A DNA stretch of 64,000 bases from Streptomyces sp. BHT-5-2 (GCF_019774615.1 NZ_CP081496.1:4092001-4156000), one strand, 5' to 3'. Positions 42,746 to 51,231 are shown, counted from the stretch's first letter. Translations and numbers: made by a program. The notes: generated by a model not told the origin, from the letters alone.

Positions 42746-43651
42746 TCACGGGCGGGCGTGGCGGGTGATGAGGTCGAGGAGGCGGCGGACGGCGGCGTCG
42801 GTGTCGGGCCGGTGGACGGCGGCGACGATGGTCGTCAGGTGGGGCGAGGATCCGCGCAGCGGTACGAAGGCGATACCGGGGACGGGGAAGTCGCGCAGAT
42901 CTTCCGGGACCAGGCTGACGCACAGTCCGGCGGCGACGTAGCCGAGCAGTCCGGTGAGGTCGTCGACGGTGGCGTGGCGTTGCGGGGTGAATCCGGCGTC
43001 GCGGCAGGCCAGTTCGGCCTGGTGGGCGAGGCCGGGCAGGGTCGCCGTGCTGGGGAGGACGAAGGCGTCGTTGCGGAGGTCGTCCAGGTCGATCGCCTCG
43101 GCTCCGGCCAGCCGGTGCTCGTCGGGCACGGTTGCGACGATGCGTTCGGTGACGAAGTCGCGGACGGCAAGGTCGTCCGACAAGGGCGAGGGGTCCCGGA
43201 TGAACGCCAGGTCCAGGGCGCCGGCGCGCAGCATCTCGACGAGGCTGACGGTGGCGTCCTGGTGCAAATGGATGCGCAGCCCGGGGAGTTCATCGGCGGC
43301 GGCCCGGAGCAGCCGGGGAAGGTAGCGGTGGCTCAGGATGCTCACATATCCCACCCGGACGTCCCCCTCCAGCCCGTGTGCGACGCGGCGGACCCGCTCC
43401 ACGGCCGCGGACTGGGTGTCCAGCAGCCGTCGCGCCTCCGTGACGAAGACCGCACCGGCGTGTGTCAGGCGCACCCCGCGCGGACCGCGTGAGGCGCGCT
43501 CCAGGAGCGTCACCCCCAGGCCGCGTTCCAGTCGCTGGATGGCCTGGCTGAGTGGAGGTTGGCGCATCGAGAGCCGTTCCGCAGCTCGGCCGTAGTGCTT
43601 CTCCTCGGCGACGGCCAGGAACTGCTCAAGCAGGCGTTGTGTGATCTCCAT
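42746..43651 (-). CDS. LysR-family regulator of CoA/acid cluster 2
   Basis: 301 residues from the ATG at 43651. HTH: LLEQFLAVAEEKHYGRAAERL, then MRQPPLSQAIQRLERGLGV. A LysR substrate-binding domain follows (VRVGYVSILSH, then FIRDPSPLSDDL). It is divergent from the decarboxylase-dehydrogenase-CoA-transferase genes, and the 137-bp intergenic region has short palindromes near its start codon. It is not a close copy of the LysR in cluster 1: the recognition helices differ, so the two clusters are regulated separately. Confidence 0.92.
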   Translation of the reverse strand: MEITQRLLEQFLAVAEEKHYGRAAERLSMRQPPLSQAIQRLERGLGVTLLERASRGPRGVRLTHAGAVFVTEARRLLDTQSAAVERVRRVAHGLEGDVRVGYVSILSHRYLPRLLRAAADELPGLRIHLHQDATVSLVEMLRAGALDLAFIRDPSPLSDDLAVRDFVTERIVATVPDEHRLAGAEAIDLDDLRNDAFVLPSTATLPGLAHQAELACRDAGFTPQRHATVDDLTGLLGYVAAGLCVSLVPEDLRDFPVPGIAFVPLRGSSPHLTTIVAAVHRPDTDAAVRRLLDLITRHARP

Positions 43652-43665
43652 ATGCAACAGCATAT
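43650..43665. promoter_or_regulatory. Candidate LysR operator
   Basis: ATATGC and GCATAT form a perfect inverted repeat around AACA, overlapping the start codon of the minus-strand LysR gene and facing the divergent cluster 2 promoter. A second weak dyad (GTCTG ... CAGAC, 43669-43696) lies beside it. Confidence 0.5.
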
Positions 43666-43788
43666 CGAGTCTGCCTGAAACATATATTGGACAGACATGA
43701 TCGTGGTGGAGTGCACTGGTGCACAGGCACTGAGCGGGAGCCCCGCTCTCCGCCGTTCACAGGCACCGGCGTCTCGAAGGAAGCCACC

Positions 43789-44526
43789 ATGCACGAGCAC
43801 GACGTCGCCCGGCTGTTCACCACCCCGCTGGACGCGCCCGCATTCGCCCCCACCAGGTACCGGTTCACCGACCGCGAGTACCTCAACATCACCTACCGCA
43901 CCGATCCCGAGGCCCTGCGCCGCGTCGTGCCTGAGCCACTGTCGGTGCCCGAACCGCTGGTGCGGTTCGAGCTCATGCGCATGCCGGACGTGACGGGCCT
44001 GGGCGACTACACGGAGGCAGGCCAGGTCGTCCCCGTCGCGTACGAGGGCGAGCGGGGCGAGTACAACCTCGCGATGTACCTGGACAGCGTGCCGGCGATC
44101 TCCAGCGGGCGGGAGCTGGGCGCCTACCCGAAGAAGGCCGGCCGACCCCGGCTCTACGTCGACTCCGACACCCTGGTGGGCACCCTCGACTACGGCTCGC
44201 TGCGCGTGGCCACCGCCACCATGGGCTACAAGCACCATCCGATGGATCTCGACGCGGCCCGTGCGGAGATCTGTGTGCCCACGTACATGGTCAAGACAGT
44301 GCCCGGCTACGACGGACGGCCGCGGATCTGCGAACTGGTCCGCACCAAGATCACCGACATCACCGTCAAGAGCGCCTTTCACGGCCCGGCCCGATTGGAG
44401 CTGTTCGCCCACGCGCTGGCGCCGGTCGCGGATCTGCCGGTGCTGGAGATCGTCTCCGCCAGTCACATCCTCACCGACCTCACCCTGAGCCCGGCCGAGG
44501 TCGTCCACGACTACCTCGCCCCCTGA
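43789..44526 (+). CDS. Acetoacetate decarboxylase-like protein 2
   Basis: 245 residues; the ATG at 43789 follows GAAGGAAG. It aligns without gaps from near the N-terminus with the protein at 30441, sharing FTDREYLN, YTEAGQ, EGERGEY and VATATMGYKHH. The catalytic lysine is again residue 115 (GRELGAYPKKAGRPRL). It is the first gene of cluster 2, followed by a dehydrogenase of the same type as in cluster 1. The pairing kept in two clusters supports a shared two-step reaction of beta-hydroxy acid oxidation and decarboxylation. Confidence 0.92.
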   Translation: MHEHDVARLFTTPLDAPAFAPTRYRFTDREYLNITYRTDPEALRRVVPEPLSVPEPLVRFELMRMPDVTGLGDYTEAGQVVPVAYEGERGEYNLAMYLDSVPAISSGRELGAYPKKAGRPRLYVDSDTLVGTLDYGSLRVATATMGYKHHPMDLDAARAEICVPTYMVKTVPGYDGRPRICELVRTKITDITVKSAFHGPARLELFAHALAPVADLPVLEIVSASHILTDLTLSPAEVVHDYLAP

Positions 44527-44543
44527 CCGGGCGTCCGGACACA

Positions 44544-44589
44544 CCTGGCTGCCTGGCTGCCTGGCTGCCTGGCTGCCTGGCTGCCTGGC
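44544..44589. repeat. Tandem 8-bp repeat (CCTGGCTG), about 5.75 copies
   Basis: Perfect octamer array immediately after the decarboxylase stop and before the dehydrogenase gene. It may form alternative hairpins; its copy number is likely variable. Confidence 0.9.
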
Positions 44590-44648
44590 GAACGTGCTGA
44601 CCATTGAAGAGAACGCACCGAGAGAACCGAGAAGGCGGTGTACGCACC

Positions 44649-45650
44649 ATGAACGCACCCACCACAGACACCTCCCACACCTGCCGGCGGGCCACAGTCA
44701 TCGGCGGCGGCGTGATCGGGATTTCGTGGACCGGGCTGTTCCTCGCCCACGGCCTGGCCGTCACCGTGAACGACCCACGGCCCGATGTTCGGGATGAGGT
44801 CCTGGCGGGCCTTGCGGAGATCACCCCGGCACTGGCGGAAATCGGGCTGCCCACCGGCGACTTGGCCGCCCGGCTGCACTTCGAGGCCGACCTGGCCACG
44901 GCGGTCGCGGACGCGGACGTCGTCCAGGAGAACGGCCCGGAGCGACTGGCGGTGAAGCAGGAGATCTGGCAGGTCGTCGAGCGGGCCGCTCCCGCCCATG
45001 CCCTGCTTGCCACCTCGACTTCCGGGATTCCCGCCTCGGCGATCGCCCAGGCAATGACGCAGCCCGAGCGGCTGGTGGTCGGCCACCCGTTCAACCCGCC
45101 GCACCTCGTGCCGCTGGTGGAGATCGTGCCCGGCGAGAAGACCGCACCGCAGACCCTCCGCGCGGCCCGTGACTTCTACGCGGCCATGGGCAAGAAGCCG
45201 CAGATCCTGCGCAAGGAGATCCCCGGATTCGTCGCCAACCGCCTCCAGTCCGCACTCTTCCGCGAGTGTGTGCACCTGGTGGCCGAGGGCGTGGTCTCCG
45301 AGGCCGAACTCGACGAGATCGTCACCGACTCCATCGGCCTGCGCTGGGCGGTCGCGGGCCCGTTCCGCACCTTCCACCTCGGTGGCGGACCGGGCGGCCT
45401 GCCGCATTTCGTCCGTCACCTCGGCCCCGCCATGGAGGCGAGCTGGCCGGCGCTGGGGACGCCCACCTTCGACGAGCCCACCGTGGCGGTACTGACCGAA
45501 CAGGCCGCGGACGCGTTCGGAGCCGAGCCGGTCGGCGAACTCGCCGCCCGCCGTGACCGCGCGCAGATGGCCCTCATGCGGGCCCTCGGCAGGACTCCGG
45601 ACCAGGCCGGGGACCCGGCGGCCGGCTCCACGGCCGCTGCCCGCGCCTGA
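44649..45650 (+). CDS. 3-hydroxyacyl dehydrogenase, CRYL1/carnitine-dehydrogenase-like 2
   Basis: 333 residues from the ATG at 44649. NAD site VIGGGVIGISWTGLFLAHG with NDPRPD; QENGPERLAVK; catalytic GHPFNPPHLVPLVEIVPGEK; KEIPGFVANRLQSALF. The C-terminal block SIGLRWAVAGPFRTFHLGGG is the mark of L-carnitine dehydrogenase/CRYL1-type enzymes acting on free beta-hydroxy acids. It is closely related to the dehydrogenase at 31199 and also follows a decarboxylase gene. The ribosome site is weak and the octamer repeat lies upstream. Confidence 0.9.
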   Translation: MNAPTTDTSHTCRRATVIGGGVIGISWTGLFLAHGLAVTVNDPRPDVRDEVLAGLAEITPALAEIGLPTGDLAARLHFEADLATAVADADVVQENGPERLAVKQEIWQVVERAAPAHALLATSTSGIPASAIAQAMTQPERLVVGHPFNPPHLVPLVEIVPGEKTAPQTLRAARDFYAAMGKKPQILRKEIPGFVANRLQSALFRECVHLVAEGVVSEAELDEIVTDSIGLRWAVAGPFRTFHLGGGPGGLPHFVRHLGPAMEASWPALGTPTFDEPTVAVLTEQAADAFGAEPVGELAARRDRAQMALMRALGRTPDQAGDPAAGSTAAARA

Positions 45651-45754
45651 CGGGCCTAGTCGCGCCCCTCTCCGCTCTCATACGCGTACCACCCGCGTAC
45701 CCGCACTCCCGCGCGCAACGTGCCGCGCCTGCCCCACGCCCTCCCACTCGGCAG

Positions 45755-47299
45755 ATGAACCGGAAGACGAAAACGACCATGCCTGCTATGCCCGAGTCCC
45801 CCCAGGCCACCATGTCCCTCACCGACCGCATCACCAGGGCGATCGCCGCCCCCGCAACCGACGACGCCTTCGACGTCCACTCCGAGACGTCCGAGGTACT
45901 GGCCGGAATCGGCCTGAAGCCGCAGGACACCGGCGGCACCATCACCTTCCGGGGCGCGGACCCGGTGGTGCCCAGCACGCTGCGGCTGGGCGCGGCTTCG
46001 GGCATCGCGCTGGTCGCCAAGTCCGCCGCCGTCGCGGCGCTGTGGCGGGACCGGACCGGTCGCGGCCAGGACATCCACATGGACCTGCGCGTGGGGCCGC
46101 ACCGGCTGTGCCCGTTCTACGACCAGAAGTGGGAACTGCTCAACGGCTATCCCGGCGGCGTGCCGTCGATCCCCAACATGGCCTACGCCAACGCGTTCTA
46201 CCGCACGGCGGACGGCCGTTGGATGATGCCGTTCAACATCTACCCGAACATCAAGACCGCCGCCCAGAAGCTGCTGGGCGCCCCCGAGGTGCCCGAGGCG
46301 GTCGCCGCCGCCATCGCACGGTGGAACGCACGTGAACTGGAGGCGGCCGGAGCCGCGGCCGGGGCGGTGATGCCCATGGTCCGCACACCCAGCGAGATAC
46401 TGACGGAGCGTCAATACACCGACCATCTCGCCGACATGCCGTTGGTGGAGATCACCCGGGTCGGCGACAGCGCCCCCGAGCCACTGCCCGAGGCCGCCAC
46501 GGCCCCCCTGGACGGAGTACGCGCGCTGGGCATGGGCCACATCATCGCCGGCGCCGGCGCGGGCCGAGCACTGGCACTGCACGGGGCCGACGTGCTGAAC
46601 CTGTGGCGGCCCAACGAGCTGGAGCACGACGTCACCTACCGCACCGCCAATGTCGGCGTACGCTCGGCCACCGTGAGCCCGTACACCCCGGAGGGGCGGG
46701 CCGTCCTCCACGAACTCCAGGCCGGTGCCGACGTCTTCTTCGCCAACCGCCGCCCCGGCTACCTGGAGTCCATCGGCCTGTCGGAACAGGAGGCGACCAG
46801 CCGACGCCCGGGCCTGGTCTACGCCACCGTCTCCCTGAACGGGCGCAGCGGCCCCTGGGCCGACCACCTCGGCTTCGACCAGACCGCGGGCGCACTGACC
46901 GGCCTGTTGCACCTGGAAGGCGACGGCGACAAGCCCGCCCTGCCGCCGATCACGGTGGTCAACGACTACCTGGTCTCCTGGTTCCTGACCGCCGGCATCG
47001 TCGAGGCCCTGCGCCGCCGCGCCGTCGACGGCGGCAGCTACCGCGTCCATGTCTCGCTGTCCCGGGTGGCCCTCTGGATCCTCGGCATGGGCATCTTCGA
47101 CAAGACCTACGCAACCGAGATCGCCGGCACGGGCGAGGAGCACGCCTACCCCGCGCCGCAGACCTTCACCGCCCACACCCCACTCGGCCACTACCAGGGC
47201 GTCACCGACCAGGTGCGGATGTCCGACACCCCGGGCGCGTACCGCCACACCCTCCTCCCCCGCGGCGCCTCCCAACCCCGCTGGCTCCCCCTCACCTGA
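45755..47299 (+). CDS. Two-domain class III CoA-transferase
   Basis: 514 residues, longer than the usual ~400. The first ~240 residues are an incomplete CoA-transferase-like unit (LRLGAASGIALVAKSAAVAA, LWRDRTGRGQDIHMDLRVGP) that lacks the N-terminal loop. The second unit (about 250-514) starts PLDGVRALGMGHIIAGAGAG, has GADVLNLWRP, and carries the catalytic Asp375 in LGFDQTAGALTGLLHL. The order looks like a tandem or circularly rearranged fusion. Starts at 45755, 45779 and 45812 are all possible; no ribosome site decides. It closes cluster 2 and would activate the acid substrate. Confidence 0.88.
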   Translation: MNRKTKTTMPAMPESPQATMSLTDRITRAIAAPATDDAFDVHSETSEVLAGIGLKPQDTGGTITFRGADPVVPSTLRLGAASGIALVAKSAAVAALWRDRTGRGQDIHMDLRVGPHRLCPFYDQKWELLNGYPGGVPSIPNMAYANAFYRTADGRWMMPFNIYPNIKTAAQKLLGAPEVPEAVAAAIARWNARELEAAGAAAGAVMPMVRTPSEILTERQYTDHLADMPLVEITRVGDSAPEPLPEAATAPLDGVRALGMGHIIAGAGAGRALALHGADVLNLWRPNELEHDVTYRTANVGVRSATVSPYTPEGRAVLHELQAGADVFFANRRPGYLESIGLSEQEATSRRPGLVYATVSLNGRSGPWADHLGFDQTAGALTGLLHLEGDGDKPALPPITVVNDYLVSWFLTAGIVEALRRRAVDGGSYRVHVSLSRVALWILGMGIFDKTYATEIAGTGEEHAYPAPQTFTAHTPLGHYQGVTDQVRMSDTPGAYRHTLLPRGASQPRWLPLT

Positions 47300-47470
47300 A
47301 GTACCCCGGTCCCAGGACACGCGACAGGACAACGACGTGGTCGGCGAGGACGCCGGCGTGGACACCGTTCGTCCGTACCCCGCCGGCGACACCCTGGAGA
47401 CCCGTATCGACGATCTCGGCCGCGGCATCGCCCTGGTGCGCTCGATCGCACCCTGATGCCGCGGGTGGCT

Positions 47471-48499
47471 CTATCGTGCCGTCGGCTGATGGAGCCAGGG
47501 CGCGCTGGTGGCCCAGAAGATGCAGTCGGCGCCGAGAGTGTTGGTGCCGAAATCGACGAACTCCTGGCGGGTGTACGGCTTCTTCGTCTTGGGATTCTTG
47601 TACTGGAAGTCCGGTTCCTGTACAGCCATGGCCACGAGCGGGAGCTTCCCCCGGTATTGCTTGAAGAAGGGGTACGAGTTCTGCATCTGCGCCGGGCGGT
47701 CGGGCAAGATATCAGGTCCGCCCAGGCCGATCCCGTGCGACTTGGCGAACTCGAAGGTCCGCTTCATGTAGTTGCGACTGTTGTTCCACTCACCCGGCCA
47801 GAAGTTGACGTACTGGACGAAGGGCGTCTTGGTGAAGACCTTCTTCCCGTAGGCCATGTTGTCGAGCTCTGCGTTGAAGTAGGCATCGTCGCTGTAGCCC
47901 GTGTGGTCCTTCTTGGTGTCCACTTCGGTAGCCGTTTCCGGAAGGTTCACCCCGGCGAGGCGGCCGTCGAAACGCTGCGCCAGCGCCTTCAGCAGATGCT
48001 GGAAGCGGCCCCGCACATGCGGATTCCACTGCGCCGCGACCGCCCCGGGCTCACCGGGACCAAGGCCGTTCTCGTTCTTCGTCGGAGCTGCGCCTCCCGC
48101 ATACTCCGGGCCGGTCAGCAGATAGCCCGGGAGCCTGGTCGGCGGCGCGAAAAACCGGTCCTGGACCTGGATGAAAAGCTTCTTGTGACGGGACTGGAGA
48201 TACGTCAGCGCCTGGTCGATCGCCGAGAAGTCGTATTGGTTCTTCTTCGGTTCGAGCGCCTTCCACGGCACCACCAGCTGTACGCCGGCGATGTCCGGAC
48301 GATCGATCAGCGGTTTCACATTGGCGTCGAAATCACCGATCGAAGCGTACAGATAGTTTGTCGCCGCCTTCTTTCCGAGCGCTGAAGCGGCAGCCGCGTC
48401 CGGCGTATGAGCCGGAGTTGCGATCGCCGCTCCGACTACGCCCGTCAAGGTCACCGTTACGAGTATTCCGACACCGACTGCAACGCGTTTGATCGCCAT
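47471..48499 (-). CDS. Secreted glycosidase-like TIM-barrel protein
   Basis: 342 residues from the ATG at 48499. A signal peptide (MAIKRVAVGVGILVTVTLTG ... ATPAHTPDA) is followed by a barrel with DIAGVQLVVPWKALEPKKNQ and YDFSAIDQALTYLQSRHKKL, the (W/Y)xxLEPxxGxYDF start typical of beta-galactosidase-type glycoside hydrolases. A candidate acid/base Glu lies in AGVNLPETATEVD (about residue 187), and a candidate nucleophile in AMAVQEPDF. Family and substrate cannot be named by eye. It is transcribed alone, toward the CoA-transferase gene. Confidence 0.75.
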   Translation of the reverse strand: MAIKRVAVGVGILVTVTLTGVVGAAIATPAHTPDAAAASALGKKAATNYLYASIGDFDANVKPLIDRPDIAGVQLVVPWKALEPKKNQYDFSAIDQALTYLQSRHKKLFIQVQDRFFAPPTRLPGYLLTGPEYAGGAAPTKNENGLGPGEPGAVAAQWNPHVRGRFQHLLKALAQRFDGRLAGVNLPETATEVDTKKDHTGYSDDAYFNAELDNMAYGKKVFTKTPFVQYVNFWPGEWNNSRNYMKRTFEFAKSHGIGLGGPDILPDRPAQMQNSYPFFKQYRGKLPLVAMAVQEPDFQYKNPKTKKPYTRQEFVDFGTNTLGADCIFWATSAPWLHQPTAR

Positions 48500-48901
48500 G
48501 GGGCCATGTCTACGGGGCAGTTCTAAGAAGTATGTAAGAAGCGGTCACCCACCGGACCGGGGCCGTAGGCGCCCTTGGAGCCGGCCGTGCCCCGGCCTGC
48601 TTCATGCGTGGCGGACGGGCCCGCCGCCCGCGCCGATCCAGCCGTCCACCTGGGTGGCCTTGCGCGCGCCCACGAGCGCCCCCGTGATGCCCGGCCAGGC
48701 GAGCACGGTCGGCGGCGATCTACTGGACCCGTCCGGCGGGGACGTCCAGGGCAGCGGTGATCGGGGCGGGGTGCCGAACTTCTGCATCGCGCTCTCCCTT
48801 GCGCCGATGGACGTTCCTTTCCGAAAGACAGAAACGCTACGTTGCTTTCCTGGAATTAACAACGATGAACTTACCTGGAAAGTAGATATTCGCAGGTAGA
48901 A
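48500..48901. other. Region with an aldo/keto-reductase remnant only
   Basis: No intact gene. The left end holds the glycosidase promoter; 48602-48715 holds an aldo/keto-reductase fragment listed separately; the right end is AT-rich (48820-48970) and leads into the operator of the MarR-type regulator. Confidence 0.5.
48602..48715 (-). pseudogene. C-terminal remnant of an aldo/keto reductase
   Basis: The 37 codons PPTVLAWPGITGALVGARKA and TQVDGWIGAGG match the final helix-loop of aldo/keto reductases (AWxLAxPxVTxxIVGARxPEQVD). The barrel is gone. Upstream codons in frame are unrelated. Confidence 0.55.
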
Positions 48902-48911
48902 GCACGGCAAT

Positions 48912-48972
48912 CATTGCAACATTCTCTCAATTAACGCAACGATCGAGCGAACGTCCGTTGCAATGAATTGAG
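48912..48972. promoter_or_regulatory. Nested inverted repeats upstream of MarR-type regulator
   Basis: Three overlapping dyads share one centre region: CATTGCAAC (48912) with GTTGCAATG (48957), CTCAATT (48926) with AATTGAG (48966), and GCAACG (48936) with CGTTGC (48956). The rightmost arm ends two bases before the ATG at 48974. Confidence 0.75.
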
Positions 48973-48973
48973 C

Positions 48974-49831
48974 ATGAACGCTATGGTGGAGGTGTTGGGA
49001 GAACACGAGCGGCGCCACGGAGCACCCGTGGGCACAAAGGAGGTTGCGATGCCGGGAGGCAGGCTCACCCAGGCCGAACGTCAGCAGATCGCAAGGGGTT
49101 TGGCCGACCGCCTGGCGTACGCCGAGATCGCCCGCCGTCTGGACCGTCCGACCTCCACCATCACGCGTGAGGTGATGCGCAACGGCGGCCCCACCGCCTA
49201 CCGCGCCGACCTGGCCCACCGCGCCACCCAGCAGCGCACCCACCGACGCAAGCAGACCGCACCGGTGGGGTCACAGGCATCCCCGCAGCCCTACGGACGC
49301 GACGCCCAGGCCGTGCGTGTCTACCAAGACGCGCTCACCGCCGTCTACATTTCCTCCGGCCTGCCCAAGATGATGGCCCGGGTCCTGGGCTGCCTCTACA
49401 CCACCGACACCGGCAGCCTCACCGCCTCCCAACTCGCCCAACGCCTCCAGGTCAGCCCCGCCTCCATCTCCAAAGCGATCACCTTTCTCGAGGGTCAGGA
49501 CCTCGTCCGCCGGGAACGCGACGAACGGCGCCGCGAGCGCTACATCGTCGACGACGACCTCTGGTACCAGGCGATGATCCGAAGCGCCCGGGCCAACGAC
49601 GAGTTCATCGAAACCGCGCGACAAGGCATCGACGTCCTCGGCCGCGGCACCCCCGCCGCCACCCGTCTCGAAAGCGCCGCCCGCTTCCTCGACTTCGTCA
49701 GCGAAGCACTCATCCGCGCCGCGGACCAGGGACGCGAAGTCCTCTACACCAGAGCCGGCACGAACCCGGACAACACCGCCGAGCCGAGCTCGGACGACGG
49801 ACGGACGACCACCCCGACGACCAGAGCCTGA
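48974..49831 (+). CDS. MarR/GbsR-type regulator with N-terminal IS30-like HTH
   Basis: 285 residues from the ATG at 48974. Residues 30-70 are a helix-turn-helix of the IS30-transposase type (RLTQAERQQIARGLADRL, AYAEIARRLDRPTSTITREV). Residues 115-190 are a MarR-like winged helix (LTASQLAQRLQVSPASISKA, ITFLEGQDLVRRERDERRRE). The two DNA-binding modules suggest recognition of a composite site, and the nested repeats directly upstream fit an autoregulatory operator. A later ATG at 48980, or one around 49049 before PGGRLTQAE, could also be used. The HMG-CoA reductase gene follows 165 bp downstream and is a possible target. Confidence 0.85.
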   Translation: MNAMVEVLGEHERRHGAPVGTKEVAMPGGRLTQAERQQIARGLADRLAYAEIARRLDRPTSTITREVMRNGGPTAYRADLAHRATQQRTHRRKQTAPVGSQASPQPYGRDAQAVRVYQDALTAVYISSGLPKMMARVLGCLYTTDTGSLTASQLAQRLQVSPASISKAITFLEGQDLVRRERDERRRERYIVDDDLWYQAMIRSARANDEFIETARQGIDVLGRGTPAATRLESAARFLDFVSEALIRAADQGREVLYTRAGTNPDNTAEPSSDDGRTTTPTTRA

Positions 49832-49995
49832 ACCGAAACCGGCCTGGCGGGATCCCAACCGTGCGGGGACCGGTGCGCCCTGATGATCCACGGCGCTCTA
49901 CGCTGCTGCGGACCGACCGCGGAGTCGAGACGCGCGCGACCGGGCCCGCATCGCGGGCGCCTTCGCGCCATCCGCCAGACAACGGGAAGTGCACG

Positions 49996-51039
49996 ATGAA
50001 CGACGCTCACGGAATCGCCGGGGTCCCCATGAGGTGGGTGGGACCACTCAGAATCTCGGGAAATGTCGCCGCCACGGAGACCGAAGTCCCACTCGCCACC
50101 TACGAGTCACCGCTGTGGCCTTCCGTGGGGCGTGGCGCAAAGATATCCCGACATACCGAGCGCGGAATCGTCGCCACTCTCGTCGACGAGCGGATGACCC
50201 GCTCGGTGCTCGTCGAAGCCGAGGACGCGCAGACCGCGTACGCGGCCGCGCGCCAGCTCGACGCGCAGTTCGATGTCTTGAGCAAGGTCGTGCGCGCCTG
50301 TAGCGGATTCGCCGAACTCGTCGGTATCCGGCACGAGATCACGGCCAACCTGTTGTTCATCCGGTTCGAGTTCACCACGGGCGACGCGTCCGGGCACAAC
50401 ATGGTGACGCTCGCGGCCGACGCACTCTTGGGGCACATCCTGGACAACGTTCCAGGGGTTTCCTACGGGTCGATCTCCGGGAACTACTGCACCGACAAGA
50501 AGGCGACCGCCGTCAACGGAATCCTGGGCCGCGGAAAGAACGTGGTGACCGAACTGCTCGTGCCGCGCTCCGTGGTTACCGAGATGCTGCACACCACGGC
50601 CGCCAAGGTAGCCGAGCTGAACGTGCGCAAGAACCTGATCGGAACGCTGCTCGCCGGCGGAATACGCTCGGCCAACTCGCACTACGCGAACATGCTGCTC
50701 GCCTTCTACCTGGCCACCGGCCAGGACGCGGCAAACATCGTCGAAGGCTCACAGGGTGTGACCGTGGCCGAGGACCGGGAGGGCGACCTCTACTTCTCGT
50801 GCACACTGCCGAACCTGATCGTGGGCACGGTCGGCAACGGCAAGGATCTGGACTTCGTCGAGACCAATCTGACGCGGCTGGGCTGCCGGGCCGAGGGCGA
50901 GCCGGGACAGAACGCACGCCGACTCGCCGTCATCGCGGCCGCCACGGTGCTGTGCGGCGAACTCTCGACCCTGGCAGCACTGACGAACCCGGGCGAACTG
51001 ATGCGCGCACACATCAACCTGGAGCGCAACCAAGGTTAG
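49996..51039 (+). CDS. Hydroxymethylglutaryl-CoA reductase, class I-like
   Basis: 347 residues from the ATG at 49996. It reduces HMG-CoA to mevalonate. All four catalytic positions of class I enzymes are present: Glu in PLATYESPLW, Lys in GNYCTDKKATAVNG, Asp in LATGQDAANIV, and His in ELMRAHINLE near the end. NLIGTLLAGGIRSANSHYAN matches the class I NLVGSAMAGSxGGxNAHAAN block. In Streptomyces the enzyme usually lies in a mevalonate gene cluster; none of the other pathway genes is in this window, so it is an orphan. A MarR-type regulator is just upstream. Confidence 0.93.
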   Translation: MNDAHGIAGVPMRWVGPLRISGNVAATETEVPLATYESPLWPSVGRGAKISRHTERGIVATLVDERMTRSVLVEAEDAQTAYAAARQLDAQFDVLSKVVRACSGFAELVGIRHEITANLLFIRFEFTTGDASGHNMVTLAADALLGHILDNVPGVSYGSISGNYCTDKKATAVNGILGRGKNVVTELLVPRSVVTEMLHTTAAKVAELNVRKNLIGTLLAGGIRSANSHYANMLLAFYLATGQDAANIVEGSQGVTVAEDREGDLYFSCTLPNLIVGTVGNGKDLDFVETNLTRLGCRAEGEPGQNARRLAVIAAATVLCGELSTLAALTNPGELMRAHINLERNQG

Positions 51040-51050
51040 CCAACCGCGGC

Positions 51051-51098
51051 CGCCTGCCGCCTGCCGCCTTCCGCCTGCCGCCTGCCGCCTGCCGCCTG
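51051..51098. repeat. Tandem 7-bp repeat (CTGCCGC), about 6-7 copies
   Basis: Array beginning 12 bp after the HMG-CoA reductase stop, with one interrupted unit (TTCCGC). Similar in sequence to the array at 33491, suggesting the same slippage-prone motif. Confidence 0.85.
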
Positions 51099-51231
51099 AA
51101 CCATGCTCAGCGGATGAAGCCGGTCGGTCAGCACCGTCGTACGCCAGGAAGTTTCCGCACTCCGCACAAGCAGGACCAGTCCGACCAGTCCGGGCAGTCC
51201 GACCAGTCCGGCTGATGGCAGGATTCCGCGT

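Noticed and set aside
44544..44589. CRISPR array
   Set aside because: Direct repeats are 8 bp without spacers; no cas genes. No array with spaced repeats was seen anywhere in the window.
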